This document shows, piece by piece, positions 1 to 6,003 of a DNA stretch of 7,206 nucleotides (positions are counted from its first letter, which is position 1; the number at the start of each line of letters is the position of its first letter). The notes beneath the pieces are model-generated. The model ran no database searches. It saw nothing but the letters and a program-made list of their open reading frames with translations, and was not told the DNA's origin. Origin of the DNA: Actinomycetota bacterium (GTDB lineage: Bacteria; Actinomycetota; Thermoleophilia; Solirubrobacterales; Solirubrobacteraceae); the NCBI GenBank assembly GCA_005883905.1, contig VAYD01000283.1, positions 1 to 7,206 of the forward strand, read 5' to 3'. The translations under genes and the position numbers were made by a program.

Positions 1-300
1 CGGTTCGTCAGCGCGCGCGGCGAGCAGTGCGCCGCCAACCTGGCGGCGACGGTGAGCGGCTCGCTGTCGAGCAGCTCGCTCGTCGGAACGGTGCAGACCA
101 CCGTCACGTCGACCGCCGGCGCAGACGTCGGCACTCTGTGCGCCGCGATCGGCACGCAGCAGGCCAAGCGCGTCACCGTCGCGGTCGTGCTGAACAAGAT
201 CGGCAACGACGCGGGCCTGAAGTACCCGGTCTACGTCTCGACGCTGATCCCGAACCCCGACGCATCGCTGCACGCCGCGACCAGCACGGTGATCGGTTGA
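1..300 (+). CDS. PilV-like minor type IV pilin, 3' fragment
   Basis: Frame 1 is open from the left edge to TGA at 298-300, giving the last 99 residues of a protein whose start lies outside the window. The visible part has no membrane helix. It is a Ser/Thr/Ala-rich, probably beta-rich domain with a KRVTVAVV strand, then a YPVYVST strand, and it ends DASLHAATSTVIG. Two cysteines (about visible residues 10 and 43) could form a disulfide outside the membrane. Pilin heads of the PilV/GspI type often end in such paired strands. The identification rests mainly on the next gene, which overlaps this stop and has a clear pilin-type N-terminus. The N-terminal prepilin signal that would prove it is not visible. 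It would act in the pseudopilin tip complex of a type IV pilus or a type II-like secretion machine. Another secreted or surface protein remains possible. Confidence 0.5.
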   Translation, partial: RFVSARGEQCAANLAATVSGSLSSSSLVGTVQTTVTSTAGADVGTLCAAIGTQQAKRVTVAVVLNKIGNDAGLKYPVYVSTLIPNPDASLHAATSTVIG

Positions 301-968
301 AGCGCCTGCGCGCCCAGGACGGCTTCGCGGTTGCGATCGCGATCTGGTTGCTGCTGCTCGGGCTGCTGTTCGGCGGCCTGGCGATGAGCCAGGCGCTGCT
401 CGGGCTGCACAAGGCCAACGCCTCGTGGAACTCGACGCGCGCGCACGCCGCCGCCGAGGCCGGCGCTCGCATGGCGGTCTACGCGATCAACACGCTTGGC
501 CTCAACGGCGCATCGGTCACCCACCCGCCGTCGGCGCTGGACTGGACGCAGTGCGCCGCCAAGGCCGACGCGACCGCCCCGATGACCACGGTCTCGGTCG
601 GGATCGGCAAGGCCTGGTGCGATCCGGTGCCGATCGACCTCGGCGGCGGCGCGACGGCGACGTACTCGTTGTCGTCAGTCATCAACTGCAACGCAGAGGT
701 GGGCTACAACCCGCTCCCCGCGGTGCTGTCGCTCGGCACGATCCAGGACTGCCTGAAGCGCAAGATCGTCGCCACCGGGACCGTCGACGGCGTGACGCGG
801 CGCGTCTACGAGGAGGCGCGCGCTGCGGCGACCGCCAACGTCGTCGGCGCGCTCGGGATCAACCTCATCGGCGGTGTGACGCTGCAGCTCGCCCGGCCGG
901 TACCCGGAACGCTGCGCGAGTGCATCCCGAACGGCGGCACGAGCGCGGATCCGTCCAGCAGCTGCTGA
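297..968 (+). CDS. PilX-like minor pilin / pilus assembly protein
   Basis: This encodes 223 residues from a TTG start whose last two bases are the first two of the preceding TGA, so translation is probably coupled. GGTGATC at 288-294 is complementary to the 16S rRNA 3' end and well placed for this TTG. The next in-frame ATG would delete the membrane helix. The N-terminus MKRLRAQDG-F is a short basic leader ending in Gly-Phe, a type III prepilin peptidase site (cut after G9). It is followed by a hydrophobic helix (residues 10-34) and then AHAAAEAGARMA, which resembles the 'AAEAG/A' stretch of PilX proteins. Glu at mature position 5, usual in major pilins, is absent, as in several PilX/GspK-type minor pilins. 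Six cysteines (near 93, 110, 135, 155, 212 and the last residue) suggest disulfides in the exported head. Predicted role: minor subunit at the tip of a type IV pilus or pseudopilus. Confidence 0.68.
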   Translation: MKRLRAQDGFAVAIAIWLLLLGLLFGGLAMSQALLGLHKANASWNSTRAHAAAEAGARMAVYAINTLGLNGASVTHPPSALDWTQCAAKADATAPMTTVSVGIGKAWCDPVPIDLGGGATATYSLSSVINCNAEVGYNPLPAVLSLGTIQDCLKRKIVATGTVDGVTRRVYEEARAAATANVVGALGINLIGGVTLQLARPVPGTLRECIPNGGTSADPSSSC

Positions 969-972
969 CGGC

Positions 973-978
973 TACCGT
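973..978 (+). promoter_or_regulatory. Leaderless-type -10 element for GluQ-RS
   Basis: TACCGT fits the actinobacterial -10 pattern TANNNT and ends 7 nt before the ATG at 986. Transcription would therefore start at or next to the start codon. No Shine-Dalgarno precedes the ATG and no convincing -35 was seen. Confidence 0.5.
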
Positions 979-985
979 CCCGGCG

Positions 986-1796
986 ATGCGCCCCGACGGA
1001 CGCTTCGCACCCTCCCCCACCGGCGTGCTTCACGTCGGCAACCTGCGTACCGCGCTGCTGGCGTGGCTGTTCGCGCGCTCGCGGGGCGCGCGCTTCCTCA
1101 TGCGCATCGAGGACCTGGACACCGGACGCGTCCGTCGCGAGTTCGAGGCGCAGCAGCTCTCGGACCTGCGCGCGATCGGCCTCGACTGGGATGGCGAACC
1201 GGTGCGCCAGTCCGAACGGCAGGAGCTGTACGCGGACGCGCTCGGGCGGCTCGAGCGTGCCGGGCTCCTGTACCGATGCTGGTGCACGCGCGCCGAGATC
1301 CGCGACGCGGCGTCCGCTGCGCACGGCTTGCTGCCCGAGGGCGCCTACCCCGGGACGTGCCGCGAGCTGACGGCCTTCGAAGTCGCCGAGCGCGAGGCAC
1401 GCGGGCGGCCGCCGGCCTGGCGCGTGCGCGCCGGGAGCGCGTGCGTGACGTTCACCGATCGGGTGTGCGGCGAGACGACCGGCGAGGTCGACGACTTCGT
1501 GGTGCGGCGCAACGACGGCGCGTACGCGTACAACCTCGCGGTCGTCGTCGACGACGGCGACCAGGGGATACACGAGGTCGTCCGCGGCGCGGATCTGCTC
1601 GACTCCACCCCGCGCCAGCGGGCCCGACGGAGCGCGCCTCGCAAAGCGCCACGGCGCGGTGACGCTTGCGGACCGGGCGGGGCTCGGCCAGGCTCCGGAG
1701 GACGTGCGCGGCGAGCTGCTGGCACCGTTCGGGCTCGGCGGGTACGACACCATGGAGGAGCTCGTGACGCACTTCGACCCCGGCGCCATCGCATGA
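986..1796 (+). pseudogene. gluQ: Glutamyl-Q tRNA(Asp) synthetase (GluQ-RS), internal deletion with frameshift
   Basis: The family activates glutamate and attaches it to queuosine-34 of tRNA(Asp). It is a truncated GluRS lacking the anticodon-binding domain. Frame 2 from ATG 986 gives GRFAPSPTGVLHVGNL (HIGH motif at residues 16-19), MRIEDLD, a zinc site C98-W-C100 ... Y121 ... C125, AYNLAVVVDD and EVVRGADLLDSTPRQ (Q211, codon 1616-1618). The frame then turns to unrelated Arg-rich residues. Homology resumes in frame 3 at 1620 with GPDGARLAKRHGAVTL, which contains the KMSKS-like loop RLAKR, and continues to TGA 1794-1796. Compared with E. coli YadB, about 21 residues between 'RQ' and 'xPxGAKLSK' are missing. 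That is roughly 62 nt, and a loss of 2 mod 3 explains the shift. The lost piece belongs to the catalytic domain, so no active product is expected from this sequence. An assembly error is the main alternative. The last gene bases form ATGA with the next gene. Confidence 0.85.
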
Positions 1797-2029
1797 AGCT
1801 GTTCGTCCGCTGGATCCTCCCTGCGCTGATCTGCCTCGGCGGCCTGATCGCGATCATCGCCGCCCCCGACGAGGCCGAGGCGGGCGCGATGATCGTCGGC
1901 GCCGGGCTCGCGGTCTGGCTGCTGAACCTGCTCTACCGCGTCGGCGTGAGCGGTGACCGCGAGCGCCACCGCGAGGACGCGGCGCGCGATTACTTCGATC
2001 GCCACGGCCACTGGCCCGACGAGTCGTAG
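1793..2029 (+). CDS. Small two-helix membrane protein, function unknown
   Basis: This encodes 78 residues from ATG 1793, overlapping the GluQ-RS stop as ATGA, so it is probably translated by coupling from that message. No Shine-Dalgarno stands before it. Two hydrophobic segments are visible, about residues 5-24 (VRWILPALICLGGLIAIIAA) and 31-49 (GAMIVGAGLAVWLLNLLYR), joined by a short acidic turn (PDEAEA). They are followed by a charged soluble tail rich in Arg, Asp and His (RERHREDAARDYFDRHGHW). The fold suggests a helical hairpin in the cytoplasmic membrane. I recognise no family, and nothing in the residues links it to tRNA modification. Because of the upstream frameshift it is now in the same frame as the 5' part of GluQ-RS, with no stop between them. 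Automated callers may therefore fuse the two. Confidence 0.72.
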   Translation: MKLFVRWILPALICLGGLIAIIAAPDEAEAGAMIVGAGLAVWLLNLLYRVGVSGDRERHREDAARDYFDRHGHWPDES

Positions 2030-2030
2030 A

Positions 2031-2036
2031 TAGTGT
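2031..2036 (+). promoter_or_regulatory. Leaderless-type -10 element for RNase D
   Basis: TAGTGT fits TANNNT and ends 8 nt before ATG 2045. It starts just after the stop codon of the preceding small membrane protein. No Shine-Dalgarno is present. The placement supports ATG 2045 over the in-frame GTG at 2033, which lies inside the element. Confidence 0.5.
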
Positions 2037-2044
2037 CCGCTCCT

Positions 2045-3164
2045 ATGCCGGCGGTGGCAGCGGAGCTTGCCCAGCGTGCCCGCGAAGCCGGGCGACTGGG
2101 CATCGACACCGAGTTCATGGGAGAGGGGCGCTGACGTCACGCTGCTGGACCCGCTTGCCGACGAGCCATTCGACCCCGCGCCGCTCGCGGAGGTGCTGAC
2201 GGACCCGGGTGTCGAGATCGTCCTGCACGCGGGGCGCCAGGACGTGGGGCTGCTCCGGCGCTTGTGGCGCTGCGACATCCACAACGTCTTCGACACCCAG
2301 GTCGCCGCCGGCTTCGCGGGGATGCGCGCGCAGCTCAGCTACGAGGGACTGCTGCGCGAGGTGCTCGACGTTCGCCTGCGCAAGACCGCGAGCTTCACGC
2401 GCTGGGACCGGCGGCCGCTCAGCCCCGAGCAGCTCGAGTACGCGCGCGAGGACGTGCTGCATCTGCTTGCGCTGGCGACCGCGCTGCAGGACCGGCTGCG
2501 CGCGCTCGGCCGCCTGGAGTGGGCGCGCGAGGAGTGCGCGTACCTCGAGCAGATCAGCGACGAGCGCGACATCGACACGATCTTCGGGCGGCTGCCGCGC
2601 GTGAACTCGCTCGACCCCGGCCAGCGCGCAGTCGCGCGCGAGCTCGTCGAGTGGCGCGAGGGGCTCGCCGAGCGCGGCAACCGGCCGGTGTCCTCCGTGC
2701 TGCAGGACGCGACGCTGGTCGAGGTCGCCAAGCGCCGGCCCCAGACCAGCGAGCGGCTGTCGCAGATCCGCGGGCTGCACGAGTCCACGCTGCGCCGCCG
2801 CGGCCGCGAGATCCTGGAGGCGGTGGCGCGGGGCCGCGAGCGCGAGGGCATCCCCGTCGAAGGCGAGCGTCCGACGCAGCCCGACACCGCCGACGCGCCG
2901 CTGATCGCCCTGGCCGAGGCACTCGTGCGCGCGCGGGCGGCGAAGGCCGAGCTCGCCTACGAGCTGCTGGCGACGCGAGCGGACCTGCAGCGGATCGTCA
3001 CCGCGGTGCGCAACGCCGACGGGGACGGCGCCGCGGTCGACCCCGACGTGCGCACGCTCCAAGGATGGCGGCGCGAGGTGATCGGAGCCGAGCTCCTCGA
3101 CCTGCTCGCCGGGCGCCGTTCGCTACGCGTCGGGCCGGGTCTGGACGTGGAGGTCGACGGGTAG
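2045..3164 (+). pseudogene. rnd: Ribonuclease D, deletion and frameshift near the 5' end
   Basis: RNase D is a DEDDy 3'-5' exoribonuclease that trims tRNA and other stable RNA 3' ends. From ATG 2045, frame 2 reads AREAGRLGIDTEFMGEGR, which carries the Exo I residues D and E of DTEF, and then hits TGA 2132-2134. From about 2130, frame 3 continues with ADVTLLDPLADEPFD, Exo II HAGRQD (Asp codon 2241) and Exo III YAREDV (Tyr 2439, Asp 2451). An HRDC-type helical domain follows (around NRPVSSVLQDATLVEVAKR), then a C-terminal helical region ending at TAG 3162-3164. Compared with E. coli Rnd, about 13 residues after 'DTEF+5' are missing. This is the strand normally reading like YYPQLGLIQL, about 38-41 nt, and a loss of 2 mod 3 fits the shift. 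All catalytic residues survive, but in two frames. A caller would probably place a false start at TTG 2067, giving about 20 nonsense residues first. Confidence 0.85.
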
Positions 3165-3167
3165 CCT
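3162..3167 (+). promoter_or_regulatory. Leaderless-type -10 element for the STAS gene
   Basis: TAGCCT fits TANNNT and ends 8 nt before ATG 3176. Its first three bases are the stop codon of the RNase D gene. No Shine-Dalgarno precedes the ATG. Confidence 0.5.
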
Positions 3168-3175
3168 CACAAGCC

Positions 3176-3496
3176 ATGACCGTCGAAGAGTTCGAAGCTG
3201 ACATCTCGGTGCGCGGCGACGAGCTGTGGGTGCTGCCACGCGGCGACCTCGACATCGCGGGCGCACCGGAGCTCGAGGAGACGCTGAGCCTGGCGCTCGC
3301 CAGCGACGCCAAGGAGATCGTGATCGACCTGCGCGGCCTGGAGTTCGTCGACTCGACCGGGCTGCGCACGCTGGTGCAGGCGCCGCAGGCCGAAGGCGGC
3401 GAGCGCATCTCGTTCGTCGCCGGCAACGACCACGTGCACGGCGTGTTCCGGATCGCGGGGTTGCTGGACGAGCTGACGTTCCGACCCGGCACCTGA
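3176..3496 (+). CDS. STAS-domain anti-sigma factor antagonist
   Basis: This encodes 106 residues, the usual size of a stand-alone SpoIIAA/RsbV-type STAS protein. Such proteins bind a GHKL anti-sigma kinase and release its sigma factor; the kinase switches them off by phosphorylation. Visible family marks are VLPRGDLDIAGAPELEETL (residues 19-37), the strand EIVIDLRGLEFVDSTGLRTL, and the DSTG motif with the phosphorylatable serine at residue 60 and the preceding Asp at 59. The end FRIAGLLDELTF matches the C-terminal helix region. The phospho-acceptor is intact, so normal switching is expected. No anti-sigma kinase, PP2C phosphatase or sigma factor lies next to it, so it is an orphan here and its partner cannot be named. 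The start at 3176 is supported by the TANNNT element and by the fit to family length. Confidence 0.88.
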   Translation: MTVEEFEADISVRGDELWVLPRGDLDIAGAPELEETLSLALASDAKEIVIDLRGLEFVDSTGLRTLVQAPQAEGGERISFVAGNDHVHGVFRIAGLLDELTFRPGT

Positions 3497-3511
3497 AAGT
3501 TACAGACGCGA

Positions 3512-3517
3512 TACCTT
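3512..3517 (+). promoter_or_regulatory. Leaderless-type -10 element for the 3525 gene
   Basis: TACCTT fits TANNNT and ends 7 nt before ATG 3525. It sits in the 28-nt gap after the STAS gene, in locally AT-richer sequence. A GGAA directly before the ATG is too close to act as a Shine-Dalgarno. Confidence 0.5.
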
Positions 3518-3524
3518 CTAGGAA

Positions 3525-3899
3525 ATGCGCACCTACGTCGTTCGGATCAACCTCTGGACGGGCGCGCCGCTGTTCGCCATCTGGGTCGGCTCGCGCGTGC
3601 AGAAGGGCACCGGCCTGACGATGAGCACCGTGCTCGTCGTGATGGTGGTGCTCGCCGCGTGCGTGTCGGCGCTCGTGTACGCGCTGAGCCGCGTCGAGGC
3701 CGCCTACAAGACGGTGACCGGGCAGGACACGCAGCGGCGCACGGCGCCGTGGCTGCGCTCGATGCGCGGCGAGCGCCCGGAGCTCGCCCACCAGCAGGGC
3801 CTCACAGGGTTCGAGAAGGGCCTCGCCGCCGCGGTCGTGCTCGGCGTGGTGGCCTTCGAGGGCTGGTTCTTCTTCTTCGCCGGCTCGTCGATCGGCTAG
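3525..3899 (+). CDS. Membrane protein with two strong helices, function unknown
   Basis: This encodes 124 residues, and I recognise no family. A clear membrane segment covers about residues 31-54 (LTMSTVLVVMVVLAACVSALVYAL). A second lies near 100-119 (AAAVVLGVVAFEGWFFFFAG). The first 25 residues (MRTYVVRINLWTGAPLFAIWVG) are moderately hydrophobic and might associate with the membrane. The loop between the helices is polar and basic (YKTVTGQDTQRRTAPWLRSMRGERPE) and is probably cytoplasmic. Third positions are G/C-rich like the neighbours, supporting a real gene. The last bases of its stop codon TAG (3897-3899) are also the first two bases of the palindromic element at 3898-3947. If that element inserted here, it supplied the stop, and the ancestral C-terminus may have differed. 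Confidence 0.7.
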   Translation: MRTYVVRINLWTGAPLFAIWVGSRVQKGTGLTMSTVLVVMVVLAACVSALVYALSRVEAAYKTVTGQDTQRRTAPWLRSMRGERPELAHQQGLTGFEKGLAAAVVLGVVAFEGWFFFFAGSSIG

Positions 3900-3947
3900 G
3901 GGTCAGGTCTTTCATTGCCGCATGTGGCAATGAAAGACCTGACCCCT
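3898..3947 (+). repeat. Perfect 22-bp inverted repeat, REPIN/MITE-like palindrome
   Basis: The left arm (3898-3919, starting AGGGGTCAGGTCTTTC) and right arm (3926-3947, ending GAAAGACCTGACCCCT) are exact reverse complements over 22 bp, separated by the 6-nt loop GCATGT. The arms are clearly less GC-rich than the surrounding genes, which suggests foreign origin. Arms opening with GGGGTCAG are, from memory, typical of short palindromes scattered by REP-associated tyrosine (Y1) transposases in many genomes. It could also form a strong transcript hairpin between the 3525 gene and the acyltransferase. However, no T-run follows on either strand, so a classical intrinsic terminator is not supported. 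No target duplication is visible, as expected for Y1 elements. Only one copy occurs in this window, so repeat status is inferred. Confidence 0.72.
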
Positions 3948-3969
3948 CATCCCCATCGCGCGGGCGCGT

Positions 3970-3975
3970 TAGCCT
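3970..3975 (+). promoter_or_regulatory. Leaderless-type -10 element for the acyltransferase operon
   Basis: TAGCCT fits TANNNT and ends 6 nt before ATG 3982. It lies downstream of the palindrome, so the acyltransferase pair has its own start of transcription. No Shine-Dalgarno precedes the ATG. Confidence 0.5.
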
Positions 3976-3981
3976 CCCGCC

Positions 3982-5418
3982 ATGCGCCAGCTCACGAGCC
4001 TCGATGCGCAGTTCCTCGCACTGGAGACGCCGAGGCAGAGCGGGCACGTGGCCGGCCTGGCGATCCTCGACACGTCCACGACGCCGACCGGTGAGCTGAC
4101 GCTCGCGGACATCCAGGCGCTGATCGCCGAGCGCCTGCCGTTGCTGCCGCCGCTGCGGTGGCGCCTGCAGGAGGTGCCGCTCGGGCTCGACTACCCGTAC
4201 TGGGCCGACGACATCGACTTCGACCTGGAATTCCACGTGCGCGAGCTCGCCCTGCCGGCGCCCGGGAACGACGAGCAGCTCGCCGAGCAGGTCGCGCGGA
4301 TCACGTCGCGCCCGCTCGATCGCGCCAAGCCGCTGTGGGAGCTGTACCTGATCTACAGGCTCGAGTCCGGCCACACCGCGATGCTCACCAAGATCCACCA
4401 CGCGCTGATCGACGGGATGTCGGGCGCGGAGATCATGGGCCTGCTGCTGGACCTCGCCCCGGAGGGGCGCGACGTCCCGACCCCGGATCGGTGGGGCGAC
4501 AACGAGCCGCCGCCCGGCGAGCTGGCCATGTTCACGCGCGGGCTGCTCGGGCTGCCCCGCTACCCGCTGCGCGCGCTGCGCTCGCTGCCGGCCGCGGTGC
4601 CGAACCTCGAGGAGACGCCGTTCTCGACGCTGCCGGGCGCGGGGACGGTCGGACGGATCGCCAGGGCCGTCAGCGGCCGCAACGGCTCGTCGGCACCGCG
4701 CGAGAAGATGGCCGCGCCGAAGACGAGCTTCAACGGACGCGTTTCCGCGCACCGGCGGTTCGCCTTCGGCCAGCTCCCGCTCGACGACGTGAAGGCCGTC
4801 AAGAACTTCCACGGCGTGACGGTCAACGACGTCGTCGTGACCATCTGCGCGGGAGCGGTCCGGCGCTGGCTGATCGAGCACGGCGAGCTGCCCGCCGAGC
4901 CGCTCGTCGCGCAGATCCCGGTGTCGGTGCGCACCGACGAGCAGGTCGGCACCTACGGCAACCGGATCATGCTCATGCGCGCGCCGCTGTTCACCGACGA
5001 GCCCGAGCCGGTCCGCCGCCTGCAGCGCACGCACGACGCGCTCGACGGCATGAAGGAGCGCCACCGCGCGCTGCCGGCGAGCCTGCTGCAGGACGCCAAC
5101 CACTTCATCCCACCCGCCGTCTTCTCGCGGGCGGCGCGGGTGACGTTCCGGCTGGCGACGAGCCAGGCCGGCCGGCCGACGTGGAACCTCGTGATCTCGA
5201 ACGTCCCGGGGCCGCAGTTCCCGCTGTACTGCGCCGGCGCGCGGCTCGTCGCGAACTATCCGGTCTCGGTCATCACCGACGGGATGGGGCTCAACATGAC
5301 GGTCATGAGCTACTGCGGCAGCCTCGACATCGGCATCGTCGCCGACCGCGAGCAGATGCCCGACGTCGGCGACCTCATCGGATGGCTGCGTGAATCGCTC
5401 GCGGAGCTGATGCCGTGA
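3982..5418 (+). CDS. Wax ester synthase / diacylglycerol O-acyltransferase (WS/DGAT)
   Basis: This encodes 478 residues, the normal size for the bacterial WS/DGAT family. These enzymes transfer an acyl group from acyl-CoA to a fatty alcohol or diacylglycerol, making wax esters or triacylglycerol at the inner face of the membrane. The N-terminus QLTSLDAQFLALETP matches the family opening. The catalytic HHxxxDG motif is present and intact as HHALIDG at residues 139-145. The second conserved site is NDVV at 282-285. The C-terminal DUF1298 part includes NLVISNVPGPQFPLYCAGARL (from about residue 402) and a final GLNMTVMSYCGSLDIGIVAD strand typical of the family. It has no signal peptide and no long membrane helix. 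Substrate preference cannot be read from the sequence. It is probably the first gene of a two-gene unit with the overlapping cysteine hydrolase. Actinobacteria usually carry several paralogues, so no gene symbol is given. Confidence 0.93.
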   Translation: MRQLTSLDAQFLALETPRQSGHVAGLAILDTSTTPTGELTLADIQALIAERLPLLPPLRWRLQEVPLGLDYPYWADDIDFDLEFHVRELALPAPGNDEQLAEQVARITSRPLDRAKPLWELYLIYRLESGHTAMLTKIHHALIDGMSGAEIMGLLLDLAPEGRDVPTPDRWGDNEPPPGELAMFTRGLLGLPRYPLRALRSLPAAVPNLEETPFSTLPGAGTVGRIARAVSGRNGSSAPREKMAAPKTSFNGRVSAHRRFAFGQLPLDDVKAVKNFHGVTVNDVVVTICAGAVRRWLIEHGELPAEPLVAQIPVSVRTDEQVGTYGNRIMLMRAPLFTDEPEPVRRLQRTHDALDGMKERHRALPASLLQDANHFIPPAVFSRAARVTFRLATSQAGRPTWNLVISNVPGPQFPLYCAGARLVANYPVSVITDGMGLNMTVMSYCGSLDIGIVADREQMPDVGDLIGWLRESLAELMP

Positions 5419-5972
5419 CGCCGCCGACGCTGATCGTCATCGACGTGCAACGCGCGTTCGAGGACCCGGCCTGGGGCGAGCGCAACAACCCCGGCGCCGA
5501 GACCAGGATCGCGCAGGCGATCGAGGGCTGGCGCCGGCGCGGCGCGCCGCTGATCCACGTGCGCCATCGCAGCGCCGAGCCCGGCGGCACGTTCGTCCCC
5601 GGGACCGACGCGTTCGAGTTCAAGCGCGAGGCGCAGCCGCTCGACGGCGAGCCCGTGATCACGAAGGACGTCAACAGCGCGTTCATCGGGACCGACCTCG
5701 AGGAGCGCCTGCGCGCCGCCGACGTAACCTCGGTCGCGATCGTCGGACTCACCACCGACCACTGCTGTTCGACGACCGCGCGCATGGCGGCGAACCTCGG
5801 CTTCGAGACATGGATGCTCGGCGACGCGATGGCGACGTTCGACCGCCGCGCACCCGACGGCGAGCTGATCGGCGCCGACCTGATCCACCGGGTCGAGCTC
5901 GCCAGCCTGCACGACGAGTTCGCCGAGGTGCTGTCGACCGACGCGGCGCTGTCGCGGCTCGAAACCGACTAG
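5415..5972 (+). CDS. Isochorismatase-like cysteine hydrolase
   Basis: This encodes 185 residues from GTG 5415, which overlaps the acyltransferase stop as GTGA. GGAG at 5403-5406 is a well-spaced Shine-Dalgarno. The cysteine hydrolase catalytic triad is visible: D10 in [11 protein letters not shown]84 in [10 protein letters not shown], and C117 in [16 protein letters not shown]. The family hydrolyses C-N or C-O bonds in small molecules and includes nicotinamidase, N-carbamoylsarcosine amidase and isochorismatase. The [17 protein letters not shown] version belongs to a large, mostly uncharacterised soluble subgroup. The metal-binding set of nicotinamidases (DxHxxxH) is not seen, so nicotinamidase is unlikely. 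Substrate is unknown. Coupling to a lipid acyltransferase may be only positional. The protein should be cytoplasmic, with no signal peptide or helix. Confidence 0.88.
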   Translation: MTPPTLIVIDVQRAFEDPAWGERNNPGAETRIAQAIEGWRRRGAPLIHVRHRSAEPGGTFVPGTDAFEFKREAQPLDGEPVITKDVNSAFIGTDLEERLRAADVTSVAIVGLTTDHCCSTTARMAANLGFETWMLGDAMATFDRRAPDGELIGADLIHRVELASLHDEFAEVLSTDAALSRLETD

Positions 5973-5989
5973 ATACCCCCTACCCGTAT
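5973..5989 (+). promoter_or_regulatory. CsoR-type operator, box 1 (csoR promoter)
   Basis: ATACCCCCTACCCGTAT is a 17-bp box with inverted ATAC/GTAT ends around a C-rich core, the general form of CsoR/RcnR-family operators. It overlaps the -10 element of csoR (5987-5992), so binding of apo-CsoR would block its own promoter and Cu(I) would relieve it. A closely related box occurs on the complementary strand at 6756-6772 and another at 6800-6816. Confidence 0.75.
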
Positions 5990-5997
5990 GCTACGTT
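5987..5997 (+). promoter_or_regulatory. csoR -10 region, two overlapping TANNNT hexamers
   Basis: TATGCT (5987-5992) and TACGTT (5992-5997) both fit TANNNT, ending 11 and 6 nt before ATG 6004. The first shares bases with operator box 1. GGAGG at 5998-6002 is only 1 nt from the ATG, too close for normal Shine-Dalgarno use. A leaderless or nearly leaderless message is likely. Confidence 0.5.
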
Positions 5998-6003
5998 GGA
6001 GGC

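Noticed and set aside
1616..1625. Programmed ribosomal frameshift in GluQ-RS.
   Set aside because: Shifting frame at the junction would not restore the roughly 21 missing family residues, and no slippery heptamer is seen there. A deletion explains both the missing residues and the frame change.
806..2296. Long open frame on the - strand (496 codons).
   Set aside because: It is antisense to GluQ-RS, the small membrane protein and RNase D, all with recognisable motifs on the + strand. Its translation is Arg/Ala/Pro-rich without motifs, typical of antisense frames in GC-rich DNA.
2264..3496. 410-codon + strand frame ending with the STAS domain, which could be read as an RNase-STAS fusion.
   Set aside because: The part before 3176 is an out-of-frame reading of RNase D (Arg/Ala-rich, no motifs). 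STAS proteins of about 106 residues are normal, and a promoter-like element and ATG sit at 3162-3178.
3898..3947. Palindrome as a classical Rho-independent terminator.
   Set aside because: No T-run follows the right arm on the + strand or the left arm on the - strand, and the stem is 22 bp, longer than usual. It might still stop or stabilise transcripts, so it is listed as a repeat.
3802..5103. Long open frame on the - strand (433 codons) opposite the acyltransferase.
   Set aside because: The + strand has an intact WS/DGAT with all family motifs. The antisense product is low-complexity Arg/Gln/His-rich and starts and ends inside other features.
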